35,571 nucleotides of DNA, taken from the NCBI GenBank assembly GCA_017458625.1, contig JAFTAH010000113.1, positions 1 to 35,571 on the forward strand. Reading direction: 5' to 3'. The notes under the pieces were generated by a model. That model was given only the letters and a program-made list of their open reading frames with translations. It was not told the DNA's origin and searched no databases. The DNA comes from Kiritimatiellia bacterium (GTDB taxonomy: Bacteria; Verrucomicrobiota; Kiritimatiellia; CAIQIC01; Lenti-01). Every line of letters begins with the position of its first letter. Positions within the stretch are counted from its first letter, which is position 1. The translations under genes were made by a program, and so were the position numbers. Shown piece by piece: positions 8,002-15,782 of the stretch.

Positions 8002-9258
8002 ATGAAATCCATGAAAACGACCTTTTCCCGCGCTGTTTTCGCCCTGCTCGCGATTCCGCTGGCGGTTTCTGCCGCCGGGGAGGGCGGGCGGAATGGGTTT
8101 TATGTGTGGCAGCGCCACTGGACTCCCGCCGTGGAGGCGACCCTGTCGAATGTGCTGTCGAACAGCCAACGGCAGCTGTACGTGCTCGGCGGCGAGTTGG
8201 CCGTGGAGGCGACGGGCCAGCTGGCGTGGGCCAGTGCCGTGCCGCCGGAGGACCTGGTGGCGAATGGACGCGTGACGGTGGTGTTTCGGCTTCCGGTCGC
8301 GGCGCTGGACTGCCTGGAAAAGACGGCGGAGGCCGTGGCGGACCGCGCGTCCAGGGCCGGTGCCACGCGGCTCCAGCTGGATGTGGATGTGCCGGAAAGC
8401 CGCCTGCCGGACTATGCGCGCCTCCTCGCCGCCGTGCGGCATCGGTTGCAGATGCGGAGCCCCTCGCTCGTTCTCGGGGCGACGTTTCTCCCCTGCCATC
8501 TGGAACATGAAACCGCCCTGCAGCAGCTCTTGCGCTATCTCGACGAACCCGTTCTGCAACTCCATGGCATCGACCCGCCCCAGCGGCTGGAAGACGGCTG
8601 GGCGCTCATGCGGCGCGATGTCGTGTTCCCCGCCATTGAACGCGCCCAAGCCCTCGATTCCCGCTTCCGCTTTGCGTTGCCGACCTATGCCTACGTGCTG
8701 GAGTTTGCCCCCGATGGCTCGTTTTCGCGTCTTCATGCGGAAAGTTTTCCGGGCGTGGAAGCGTTTCCGGCCGACCGCATCCTGCAACTGGCGGCGCCTG
8801 ACCCCGCGCTACTGGTCGAGGCTTGTGAAAAGTGTGGCCCGGGCCATGTTGTCTGGTTCCGGCTACCCATGCCGGGCCTCGACCGCCTGGCGCTGGACAC
8901 TCAGACGCTGGCAGATATCGAAGGGGGCCTCGTTCCCGCAAAAAGGCTACGGCTGGAAAGCGTCCGCCCCTCTCCGAACGGACCACTGGAAATCTGGGCG
9001 CGCCACGAAGGCTACATCCCCCTGGCCGGACGGACTGTCCCCTTGACCTGGCAGGAAACCCCGCCCGCCACTGGCGAGTTCTGGCCGCTGGGCGGATGCA
9101 AGCTGCCGGAGCCCACCGTGGCCGGCGGACCGCTCCCCACGGCTCTCCGGATCGCGCCCCACGCCTGCGGAGAACGCTTCCTGGCCGCCCGCGTGCTAAC
9201 GCAGGCGGAGTTCTGCGACCTTCAGCTCGAGGACCAAAACGATGAGGAAAAACCGTAG
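8002..9258 (+). CDS. DUF3142-type exported protein
   Basis: The protein has 418 residues with a Sec signal peptide (hydrophobic core about 11-22, ending AVSA). Near the mature N-terminus NGFYVWQRHWTPAV carries the FYVWQR-W hallmark of the DUF3142 family. The repeated beta/alpha pattern that follows (LYVLGGEL, VVFRLPV, LQLDVDVPE, LVLGATFLPCHL, LQLHGI, FRFALPTYAYVL) looks like a TIM-barrel-type fold. No catalytic function is known to me for the family; a glycosidase-like role is only an inference from the apparent barrel. The ATG at 8002 has no good ribosome site, and a second ATG lies at 8011. It overlaps the next gene by 17 bases, so both are co-translated. The same gene pairing occurs in other bacteria as far as I recall. 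Confidence 0.82.
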   Translation: MKSMKTTFSRAVFALLAIPLAVSAAGEGGRNGFYVWQRHWTPAVEATLSNVLSNSQRQLYVLGGELAVEATGQLAWASAVPPEDLVANGRVTVVFRLPVAALDCLEKTAEAVADRASRAGATRLQLDVDVPESRLPDYARLLAAVRHRLQMRSPSLVLGATFLPCHLEHETALQQLLRYLDEPVLQLHGIDPPQRLEDGWALMRRDVVFPAIERAQALDSRFRFALPTYAYVLEFAPDGSFSRLHAESFPGVEAFPADRILQLAAPDPALLVEACEKCGPGHVVWFRLPMPGLDRLALDTQTLADIEGGLVPAKRLRLESVRPSPNGPLEIWARHEGYIPLAGRTVPLTWQETPPATGEFWPLGGCKLPEPTVAGGPLPTALRIAPHACGERFLAARVLTQAEFCDLQLEDQNDEEKP

Positions 9259-11479
9259 AATCTCAATTTTTCTGCACCTGCTGGCGATTGCGGCGGGCGG
9301 GCTTGCGGCGGCGGCGGCGTGGGCCTGCGGTCCGTTCTTCCCCGCCTCCTATTTCCCCTATCCCGAAGGAAACGGCTGGAAATCGCTCTATGACGTCCAT
9401 CCCGACAAGCTCGCGGAACTGGCGCTGATCGGGCGTCACTACTATCCTGAATGGGTCGGCAAGGCCCCGCCGCGCAATCCCGTCAAAAGCGCCGAGGCCG
9501 ATGAGCTGGATTTCCTCGCGGCCGCCCGGGCCGCCGGGGCGGATGCAACGTTTTTTCACGATTTTTCCCAGTTTTGCGCCTTTCGCGATGCCGCCGCCGA
9601 CCTGCTGAAGGCTGGCGAAGAGGTTGCGCTTCCCCAAGACATTCCCCTCTGGGCGCGGGAATTCTACCTCTATGCCTTCGGGCGAGCGCAACGGCTGGCC
9701 GATGCCGAAATCCGCGACCCTGCCCCTTGGCGCGAACTGCTCGCCCTCCCGCCGGAGCAACGGCACTATCGCACCGTCTGGGTGCATTTTGGCCTTGTCA
9801 TTGCCCAGGACAATGCCGATGGCCCCGCCATCGACGCCCATCTGCGCGACCTCCGCCGCGCCCTCGACGACGGCTTTGCCGACACCTGCGCCCTGGGCGA
9901 ATCCGTCCTCCGCCAGCTGGCCCGCCGCGATGGCCCCGTCACGGGACTCCGCTTCCTGCCGCTTTGCCTCGCCGCCTATCTGCCCGCGACAGACGCCAAA
10001 AACGCCCCGCCGCCGCCCGACCTGGAGTGGATCCGCCGCGACCTCGCGATGTGGTTCGGGCATCCGTGGGAATATCCAACGCGCAACGCCATGGGCCGCG
10101 CCACCGCCGCCCGCCAGCACGCATTCGCACAGTGGGCCAACGCCGACCCCGTATGGGCCGAAGTGCTGCTCGCCGTCGATGCGCTCCCGTCCGACGTCAT
10201 GCCGCCGCATCCCGTCCTGGAAGCAGATCGCCAGGCCTGGTGGGCCTTCGAACGCGGCGACCTCGCCAAGACCCGCCGGCTTCTCGCGCTCGCGCCCGAA
10301 GACTCGCTCATCCGCCTTTTCCTGGAGGCCCGCCTGGCACGACTCGACGGCGACATCGACCTTTCCGCCAAAAAGCTGCATCGCTGGCTGGAGGTCTGGG
10401 AGGAACAGGCACGTCCCGCCGTGCCCGCCTCCCGGGTCGGCTACACCGACCGCCTGGACGCGTCCTTCCTCTACAATGCGCCGCAGGACCCGGGCTTCCC
10501 TGCCGTCGTCGCCGGGGAGCTGGGCGTCATCGAGGTGACCCAGGCCGACGTCCAGGAGGCCCTGTGGACGTTTTCCCTGGCACACGACTGGCTGGACATG
10601 GCCTACGTGGCGGAACGCTGCCTGCTCCCCGACGAGCTGGCCGCCTTCCTGCGCGCCCACGCCGCCTCCCCTGCCGGGACGGCCCAGGAACTCTGGTCCG
10701 GCGACAACCTCCAACACCTGGCGCTCCGGCGATTCCTCCGCCTGGAACGCGACGACTTGGTCGCCGAGTTCGCCCCGCCGGGCACCCGGGACGACATCGA
10801 CCGCTACCAGCGGCTCCGTGCCGCCGTGGCCGACCTCTCGGCCACCGACGACGCGCGCGCCCTCGCCGCGTTCAACCTGGCCCTGCTGCTTTCCGCGCGC
10901 GGCATGCAGCTGCTGGGCACCGAACTCGAACCCGACAACCGCATCAACGAGGGGCGCTACCCCATCAGCGGCTTCCCGCAGCAACCGGAAGCCCGCCGCG
11001 GATGGGGCGGCTACTCGCCCGCCTCGCCCTTGGCGCCCGAACGCCCCGACAACCTGATGGCCCCCACCGCCTTCCCCCACACGGTGGCCGCAACGTGGCA
11101 AAACCGCACGATTCCGTCCGACATCAAGACGCTACGCTACCACTACCGGCGCCTCGCCCTCGACGCCGCCGACCGCGCCGCCACGCAGGCGACCGACCCC
11201 GACCTCCAGGCCGCCGCGCTGGTGCTGTGCGGCGCGCTCAACTGGCCCGACGCCTCCCAGGCCGATTTCTGGTACAAGCAGCTCTGCAAGCTGGGCGACC
11301 ATCCCTTCGCCGCCGATGCCCTCGCCACCCACTGGTTCCCCCGGCTTCCTCTCCAGGCGCTCCAGGACTCCATCCACCGCGACCGCCGTCCCTACGGCCC
11401 CGCCTTCCCTCCCCTCTGGACCCTCGACGACATCCACCGCTTTGTTTCCTCCTCCGGTGCCCTCCTCCCCTCCCCCTGA
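9242..11479 (+). CDS. Exported helical-repeat hypothetical protein, partner of the DUF3142 protein
   Basis: The protein has 745 residues. The N-terminal signal peptide (hydrophobic core about 9-27) is followed directly by WACGPFFPASYFPYPEG. This CGPFFP-type start recurs in uncharacterised exported proteins encoded beside DUF3142, as I recall, although the sequence before the Cys is not a good lipobox. The rest is rich in paired alpha helices (for example AFERGDLAKTRRLLALAPED near 335-355 and the ADRAATQATDPDLQAAALVL stretch near the end), resembling TPR/SEL1-like solenoids. It therefore probably binds proteins or acts as an envelope scaffold rather than an enzyme. GAGGA lies eight bases before ATG 9242, inside the end of the upstream gene. 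Confidence 0.75.
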   Translation: MRKNRRISIFLHLLAIAAGGLAAAAAWACGPFFPASYFPYPEGNGWKSLYDVHPDKLAELALIGRHYYPEWVGKAPPRNPVKSAEADELDFLAAARAAGADATFFHDFSQFCAFRDAAADLLKAGEEVALPQDIPLWAREFYLYAFGRAQRLADAEIRDPAPWRELLALPPEQRHYRTVWVHFGLVIAQDNADGPAIDAHLRDLRRALDDGFADTCALGESVLRQLARRDGPVTGLRFLPLCLAAYLPATDAKNAPPPPDLEWIRRDLAMWFGHPWEYPTRNAMGRATAARQHAFAQWANADPVWAEVLLAVDALPSDVMPPHPVLEADRQAWWAFERGDLAKTRRLLALAPEDSLIRLFLEARLARLDGDIDLSAKKLHRWLEVWEEQARPAVPASRVGYTDRLDASFLYNAPQDPGFPAVVAGELGVIEVTQADVQEALWTFSLAHDWLDMAYVAERCLLPDELAAFLRAHAASPAGTAQELWSGDNLQHLALRRFLRLERDDLVAEFAPPGTRDDIDRYQRLRAAVADLSATDDARALAAFNLALLLSARGMQLLGTELEPDNRINEGRYPISGFPQQPEARRGWGGYSPASPLAPERPDNLMAPTAFPHTVAATWQNRTIPSDIKTLRYHYRRLALDAADRAATQATDPDLQAAALVLCGALNWPDASQADFWYKQLCKLGDHPFAADALATHWFPRLPLQALQDSIHRDRRPYGPAFPPLWTLDDIHRFVSSSGALLPSP

Positions 11480-11718
11480 CCGCGCCCTTCTGATGTCCCC
11501 GGAAGGTGCGGGGGCTCCCTCCGTCCTTTGCTCCCCCTCTCCCCGCCCCCTTTTCTCTCAGGGTGCGGAGCGTCTCCCCCGCCCCTCCCCCGCGCCCCCA
11601 TTGCACGACTCTTCGCAACGGATGCGGTGCGTTGACTCTGGCGAAGCGCCATCTTGCCCGGGCTTTTCTTTGCGCTCGACAAGAGCCCGCAACGCGCTAG
11701 AATGAAGCTACATTTGTC
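11480..11718. other. Intergenic spacer with a pyrimidine-rich repeat
   Basis: The 239 bases are mostly C/T-rich on the plus strand. Segment 11561-11593 closely resembles 7484-7517; both begin GGGTGCGG and continue GCGTC then C-runs. Both lie downstream of plus-strand operon ends. No gene is seen, and the promoter of the dehydrogenase is near the right end. Confidence 0.5.
11676..11703 (+). promoter_or_regulatory. Candidate promoter of the alcohol dehydrogenase gene
   Basis: TCGACA (11676-11681), 16 bases, then TAGAAT (11698-11703); both boxes match five of six consensus bases. The leader to ATG 11719 would be under ten bases and has no ribosome site. Confidence 0.4.
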
Positions 11719-12870
11719 ATGAACTCCTTCCAGATTCCCACCGCGATCCACTTTGGCACCGGGGCCCTCGACTGGCTGAAGACCCTCAAGTGTCGCCACG
11801 TCTTCGTCGTCGCCGACCCCTTTGTCGTCAAAAGTGGCGCGATTACGCAGATCACGGGCCGGCTCGAGGCCGCCGGCGTCCCCTCCACCATCTTCTCGGA
11901 AGTCATTCCCGACCCGCCCATCGAGACGGTCGCTGCGGGCGTCAAGGCCCTCCTGGCCACGGAAGCCGACGTCATGGTCGCCATCGGTGGCGGCTCCGCC
12001 CTCGACACCGCCAAGCTCATCCGCGAATTCGCCCGCCCGATGCGCTCCGGCAACACGCTGCTCCGCCTCGTCGCCATTCCCACCACCTCCGGCACGGGCT
12101 CCGAAGTCACCTCCTTCGCCATCGTCACCGACACCGCCGCCCGCAACAAGGTCACGCTCGTCGACGACTCCCTGCTTCCCCAGGACGCCATCCTCGACGT
12201 CGAGCTCGTCAAGACCGTCCCCCCCGCCCTCGTCGCCGACACCGGCCTCGACGTCTTCACCCACGCCATGGAGGCGCTCGTCTCGCCGCAGCACAACGAC
12301 TTCACGGACGCCCTGGCCCAGAAGGCCATCGAGCTCGTCGGAGCCTATCTACTGCGCTCCTACCTCGATGCCGGCGACCTCCGCGCCCGCACCAAGATGC
12401 ACTCCGCCAGCTGCCTGGCCGGGATGGCCTTCAACGCCGCCAGCCTGGGCCTGAACCACGGCATCGCCCACACCCTGGGCGGCCACTTCCACATTCCCCA
12501 CGGCCGCGCCAACGCGATTGTCCTGCCCCAGGTCATCGCCTTCAACGCGGGCCTGGAGCCGGGCATGGCCACGTCCGCCCTGCAATCCACGCATGCCGTC
12601 CGCGCCTATGTCGCCTGCGCTCGTCTGCTGGGCCTCCAGTCGATGTGCGCCGCCACGGCCGTCCGCGCCCTGATCCAGTGGGTCGGCTTCATGCGCCACG
12701 AGATGAAGGTTCCCGCCTCCGTCTCCGAGACGGGCAAGTGCTCCGAGGCCGAATACCGCGCCGCCGTCCCTGAAATGGCCGATGCCGCCCTCAAGGACCG
12801 CTGTACTGCCGGCAATCCTCGCCCCGCCACCCACGACCAGGTCGTCGCCATCCTCAACGCCCTCTGGTAG
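11719..12870 (+). CDS. Iron-containing (group III) alcohol dehydrogenase, PduQ-like
   Basis: The protein has 383 residues, the full family length. The N-terminus (SFQIPTAIHFGTGALDWL) and the NAD-binding loop AIGGGSALDTAKLI (about 90-103) are typical, as is IPTTSGTGSE (about 117-126). The metal site is given by GLDVFTHAMEALVS (Asp and His) and by GIAHTLGGHFHIPHGRANAI (two His). It should reduce aldehydes to alcohols, or the reverse, with NAD(H) and Fe2+. The sequence is closest in my memory to PduQ (1-propanol dehydrogenase), including DFTDALAQKA and the closing NPRPAT, but no microcompartment genes are near. It is probably monocistronic and faces alaS convergently. Confidence 0.92.
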   Translation: MNSFQIPTAIHFGTGALDWLKTLKCRHVFVVADPFVVKSGAITQITGRLEAAGVPSTIFSEVIPDPPIETVAAGVKALLATEADVMVAIGGGSALDTAKLIREFARPMRSGNTLLRLVAIPTTSGTGSEVTSFAIVTDTAARNKVTLVDDSLLPQDAILDVELVKTVPPALVADTGLDVFTHAMEALVSPQHNDFTDALAQKAIELVGAYLLRSYLDAGDLRARTKMHSASCLAGMAFNAASLGLNHGIAHTLGGHFHIPHGRANAIVLPQVIAFNAGLEPGMATSALQSTHAVRAYVACARLLGLQSMCAATAVRALIQWVGFMRHEMKVPASVSETGKCSEAEYRAAVPEMADAALKDRCTAGNPRPATHDQVVAILNALW

Positions 12871-12889
12871 GCCCGACCTCGCCCCCCCA

Positions 12890-12971
12890 CTAGCATCCTA
12901 GAATCCTAGAGCCCTAGCCATTCTAGCTTTTCTAGATATCTAGATATCTAGATATTTCTAGAAATCTCTAG
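12890..12971. repeat. CTAG-rich palindromic spacer between convergent genes
   Basis: Ten CTAG tetramers occur in 82 bases. The stretch 12932-12951 is a perfect 20-base palindrome built on CTAGATAT units, flanked by near-palindromic TTCTAGAA-type copies. It separates the stops of the dehydrogenase (plus) and alaS (minus) and could act as a two-way transcription block. CTAG is usually one of the rarest tetramers in bacterial DNA, so the cluster is not expected by chance. Confidence 0.8.
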
Positions 12972-13017
12972 AATTTTCCAACCTTTCGCCCTCTCCCCCT
13001 GCCCCCCCCCGCTCACC

Positions 13018-15678
13018 CTAGCCCTGCAGGGCGGCGGAAATGGCGGTGCGGGCGGCTTGCAAGGCGGCTGCCAGCTGGGTGGCGTCCTTGCCGCCGGCCT
13101 GGGCCTGGGCGGGCTTGCCGCCGCCGCCGCCGCCGACCAGCTTCGCAACCGGACCGATGAGCTTGCCGGCGTGGAGTCCGCGGGCCAGGGCGTCGGGCCC
13201 GAGCTTGAGGATGAGGGTGACCTTGCCGCCATCGGTGCCGGCGAGGAACGTCGCCCCGGCCGGATGGCTGGCAAACAGGGAGTCGGCCAGGGCGCGCAGG
13301 GGCTCGGCGGCGAGTTCGCCCGCGCTTTCGACCAGCACGGGCACGCCCGCGACGTCGGCAAAATTGGCGGCCAGGGCGGCCCCCTTCTCCAACGCGGCCT
13401 TTTCGGCGGCGGCCTTGAGGTCCTTTTCGAGCTTGCGCACCGTCTCCTGCAAGGCGGCGACGCGGGCGGGCACTTCGGCGGGCGTGATGGACAGGGAGCT
13501 GGAGAGCGTGGACAGGATTTCGTGCTCGTCGGCGGTATGGTCGCAGGCGGCAAGGCCGGTCATGGCCTCGATGCGGCGGACGCCGGCGGCGACGCTCGTC
13601 TCGGCGACGATGCGGAAGGGCCCGATGTCGCCAGTGGCGGAGACGTGGGTGCCGCCGCAGAGCTCGCGGGAGACGCCGTCGCAGTCGACGACGCGGACGA
13701 CGTCGCCATACTTTTCGTCGAAGACGGCGACGATGCCGGAGCCGGGGATGTCGCGGAAGGGCATCTCGTAGGTCTTGACGGGGTGGTTCTCGCAGATGAA
13801 GCGGGTGACGAGGCGCTCGATGGCGCGGAGCTTGTCGGCGGGAATGGCCTCGAACCAGGTGAAGTCGAAGCGCAGGCGCTCGGGCGAGACGTAGGAGCCG
13901 GCCTGCTTGATGGAGTCGGTGCCGAGGACCTGCTTGAGGGCCGCGTTCAGGAGGTGGGTGGCGGTGTGGTGGCGGCGGATGGCCGCGCGGCGGTCGGCGT
14001 CGACACGGGCGGTCAGGAGGTCGCCGCGGCGGAGGGTGCCGGCGGCAAGGCGTCCCTTGTGGAGGACGATGCCGAGGGCGGGCCGCTGCGTGTCGGCGAC
14101 GTCGAAGCGGAGGCCGGTGGCCGCGTTCTCGAGGATGCCGGTGTCGCCGACCTGGCCGCCGGACTCGGAGTAGAACGGCGTTTCGGCCAGCAGGACGGCG
14201 GCTTCGGCGCTGGCGGAAATGGAGTCGACGGGGGCGCCGTCGGCGAGGATGGCGAGGACCTGGGTGTCGGCGACCAGGGTGGTGTAGCCGACGAAGCTGG
14301 TCTTGAGCCCCTGCTCGACAAAGGCGGAGACGATGTCGTTCTCGGCGGCGGCGTTGGTCTTGCGGGCGGCGCGGGCGCGGTCCTTCTGCTCGGCCATGAA
14401 GCGCTCGAAGGCGGGGGCGTCGAGCTTGAGGCCCTTCTCCTCGGCCATCAGGACGGTGAGGTCGACGGGGAAGCCATAGGTGTCGTAGAGCTTGAAGGCC
14501 TCGTCGCCGGGGAACGTCTTGCCGCCGGCGGCCTCGATGCGGGCGACGACCTCGTTGAAGAGCGCGATGCCGCGGTCGAGCGTCACGCCGAACGACTCCT
14601 CCTCGGCCTTGAGGGCGCGGAGGATTTCGGCGCGGCGGGCGGTCAGCTCGGGGAAGATGGGGGCCATTTGCGCCTCAAGCGTCGGGAAGAGGTCGCAGAG
14701 GAACGGCTTCGTCAGGCCCAGGCTGCGGCCGAAGCGCGCGGCACGGCGGAGAAGGCGGCGCAGCACGTAGCCGCGGCCGTCGTTGGAGGGCATCACGCCG
14801 TCGGCGATGGCGAAGGAAAGCGTGCGGAGGTGGTCGGCGATGACGCGCATGGCAACGGCGTCCTCGGGGGCCTTTTCCGGCGCGTAGGGCCGTCCCGCCA
14901 GCGCGGCAACGGCGGAAATCAGCGGCATGAAGACGTCCGTGTCGTAGTTGCTGTGCTTGCCCTGGAGGATGGCCGTGACGCGCTCGAAGCCCATGCCCGT
15001 GTCGACGCACTTCGCCGGCAGGTCGTCGAGCGAGCCGTCGGACTTGCGGTTGTGCTGCATGAAGACGAGGTTCCAGATCTCGATGACGTCGGACGTGCCG
15101 GCGTTGACCATCGCAGCCGTGGCGTTGCCGTCGGGCGTGCAGTCGTAGTGGATTTCGCTGCAAGGGCCGCAGGGGCCGGTCTCGCCCATCTCCCAGAAGT
15201 TCTCCTTCTCGCCAAAGCGCAGGATGTGCGTGGGGTCGATGTCCGTCACGGAGGCCCACAGCTCGGCGGCCTCGTCGTCGGTGCGGTAGACCGTCGCCCA
15301 GAGGCGGCGCTTGTCCAGCCCCCAGACCTTGGTCAGCAGCTCCCAGGCCCAGGAGATCGCCTCGCGCTTGTAGTAGTCGCCGAACGACCAGTTGCCCAGC
15401 ATCTCGAAGAGCGTGTGGTGGTAGGTGTCGCGCCCGACCTCCTCGAGGTCGTTGTGCTTGCCGGACACGCGGATGCACTTCTGGGTGTCGGCGACGCGCT
15501 TCCATTCGCTCTTGCGCGCCCCCAGGAAGATCTCCTTGAACTGGTTCATGCCCGCATTGGCAAACAGCAGCGTCTTGTCCGTCGGAATGACGACGGGGCT
15601 GGACGCGACGATTTCGTGGCCCTTGGACTTGAAGAAGTCGAGGAACGACTGGCGGATTTCGGAAGATGTCATGGTCAT
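13018..15678 (-). CDS. alaS: Alanyl-tRNA synthetase
   Basis: The protein has 886 residues, close to the usual 875. Class II catalytic motifs appear at the start: SSEIRQSFLDFFKSKGHEIV, SSPVVIPTDKTLLFANAGMN and the KCIRVSGKHNDLEEVG region. The editing domain contains HTATH (about residue 568) and CGGTH (about 673), the zinc-binding His/Cys sets that clear mischarged tRNA. A C-Ala-type tail ends with a GGGGGGKP-type glycine loop. I chose ATG 15678 because AGGAGG lies five bases upstream and MTMTSSEIRQ aligns with family N-termini. The open frame runs further upstream into lnt but that part is non-homologous. A second ATG two codons later is equally possible. It lies 104 bases after lnt and is probably the last gene of the operon. 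Confidence 0.97.
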   Translation of the reverse strand: MTMTSSEIRQSFLDFFKSKGHEIVASSPVVIPTDKTLLFANAGMNQFKEIFLGARKSEWKRVADTQKCIRVSGKHNDLEEVGRDTYHHTLFEMLGNWSFGDYYKREAISWAWELLTKVWGLDKRRLWATVYRTDDEAAELWASVTDIDPTHILRFGEKENFWEMGETGPCGPCSEIHYDCTPDGNATAAMVNAGTSDVIEIWNLVFMQHNRKSDGSLDDLPAKCVDTGMGFERVTAILQGKHSNYDTDVFMPLISAVAALAGRPYAPEKAPEDAVAMRVIADHLRTLSFAIADGVMPSNDGRGYVLRRLLRRAARFGRSLGLTKPFLCDLFPTLEAQMAPIFPELTARRAEILRALKAEEESFGVTLDRGIALFNEVVARIEAAGGKTFPGDEAFKLYDTYGFPVDLTVLMAEEKGLKLDAPAFERFMAEQKDRARAARKTNAAAENDIVSAFVEQGLKTSFVGYTTLVADTQVLAILADGAPVDSISASAEAAVLLAETPFYSESGGQVGDTGILENAATGLRFDVADTQRPALGIVLHKGRLAAGTLRRGDLLTARVDADRRAAIRRHHTATHLLNAALKQVLGTDSIKQAGSYVSPERLRFDFTWFEAIPADKLRAIERLVTRFICENHPVKTYEMPFRDIPGSGIVAVFDEKYGDVVRVVDCDGVSRELCGGTHVSATGDIGPFRIVAETSVAAGVRRIEAMTGLAACDHTADEHEILSTLSSSLSITPAEVPARVAALQETVRKLEKDLKAAAEKAALEKGAALAANFADVAGVPVLVESAGELAAEPLRALADSLFASHPAGATFLAGTDGGKVTLILKLGPDALARGLHAGKLIGPVAKLVGGGGGGKPAQAQAGGKDATQLAAALQAARTAISAALQG

Positions 15679-15782
15679 GGGAACCTCCTGGGGCCTTGCG
15701 CCCGCAAAAACGCGCGTGATTGTGCCACGCCCCCGCCAAAAGGGAAGGAAAAACGCAAGCCAAGGCGAAAAATTGGCGGAAA

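Noticed and set aside
7953-8510. Possible gene starting at ATG 7953
   Set aside because: Despite a good ribosome site, the translation is Arg/Gly/Cys-rich and overlaps the DUF3142 gene out of frame.
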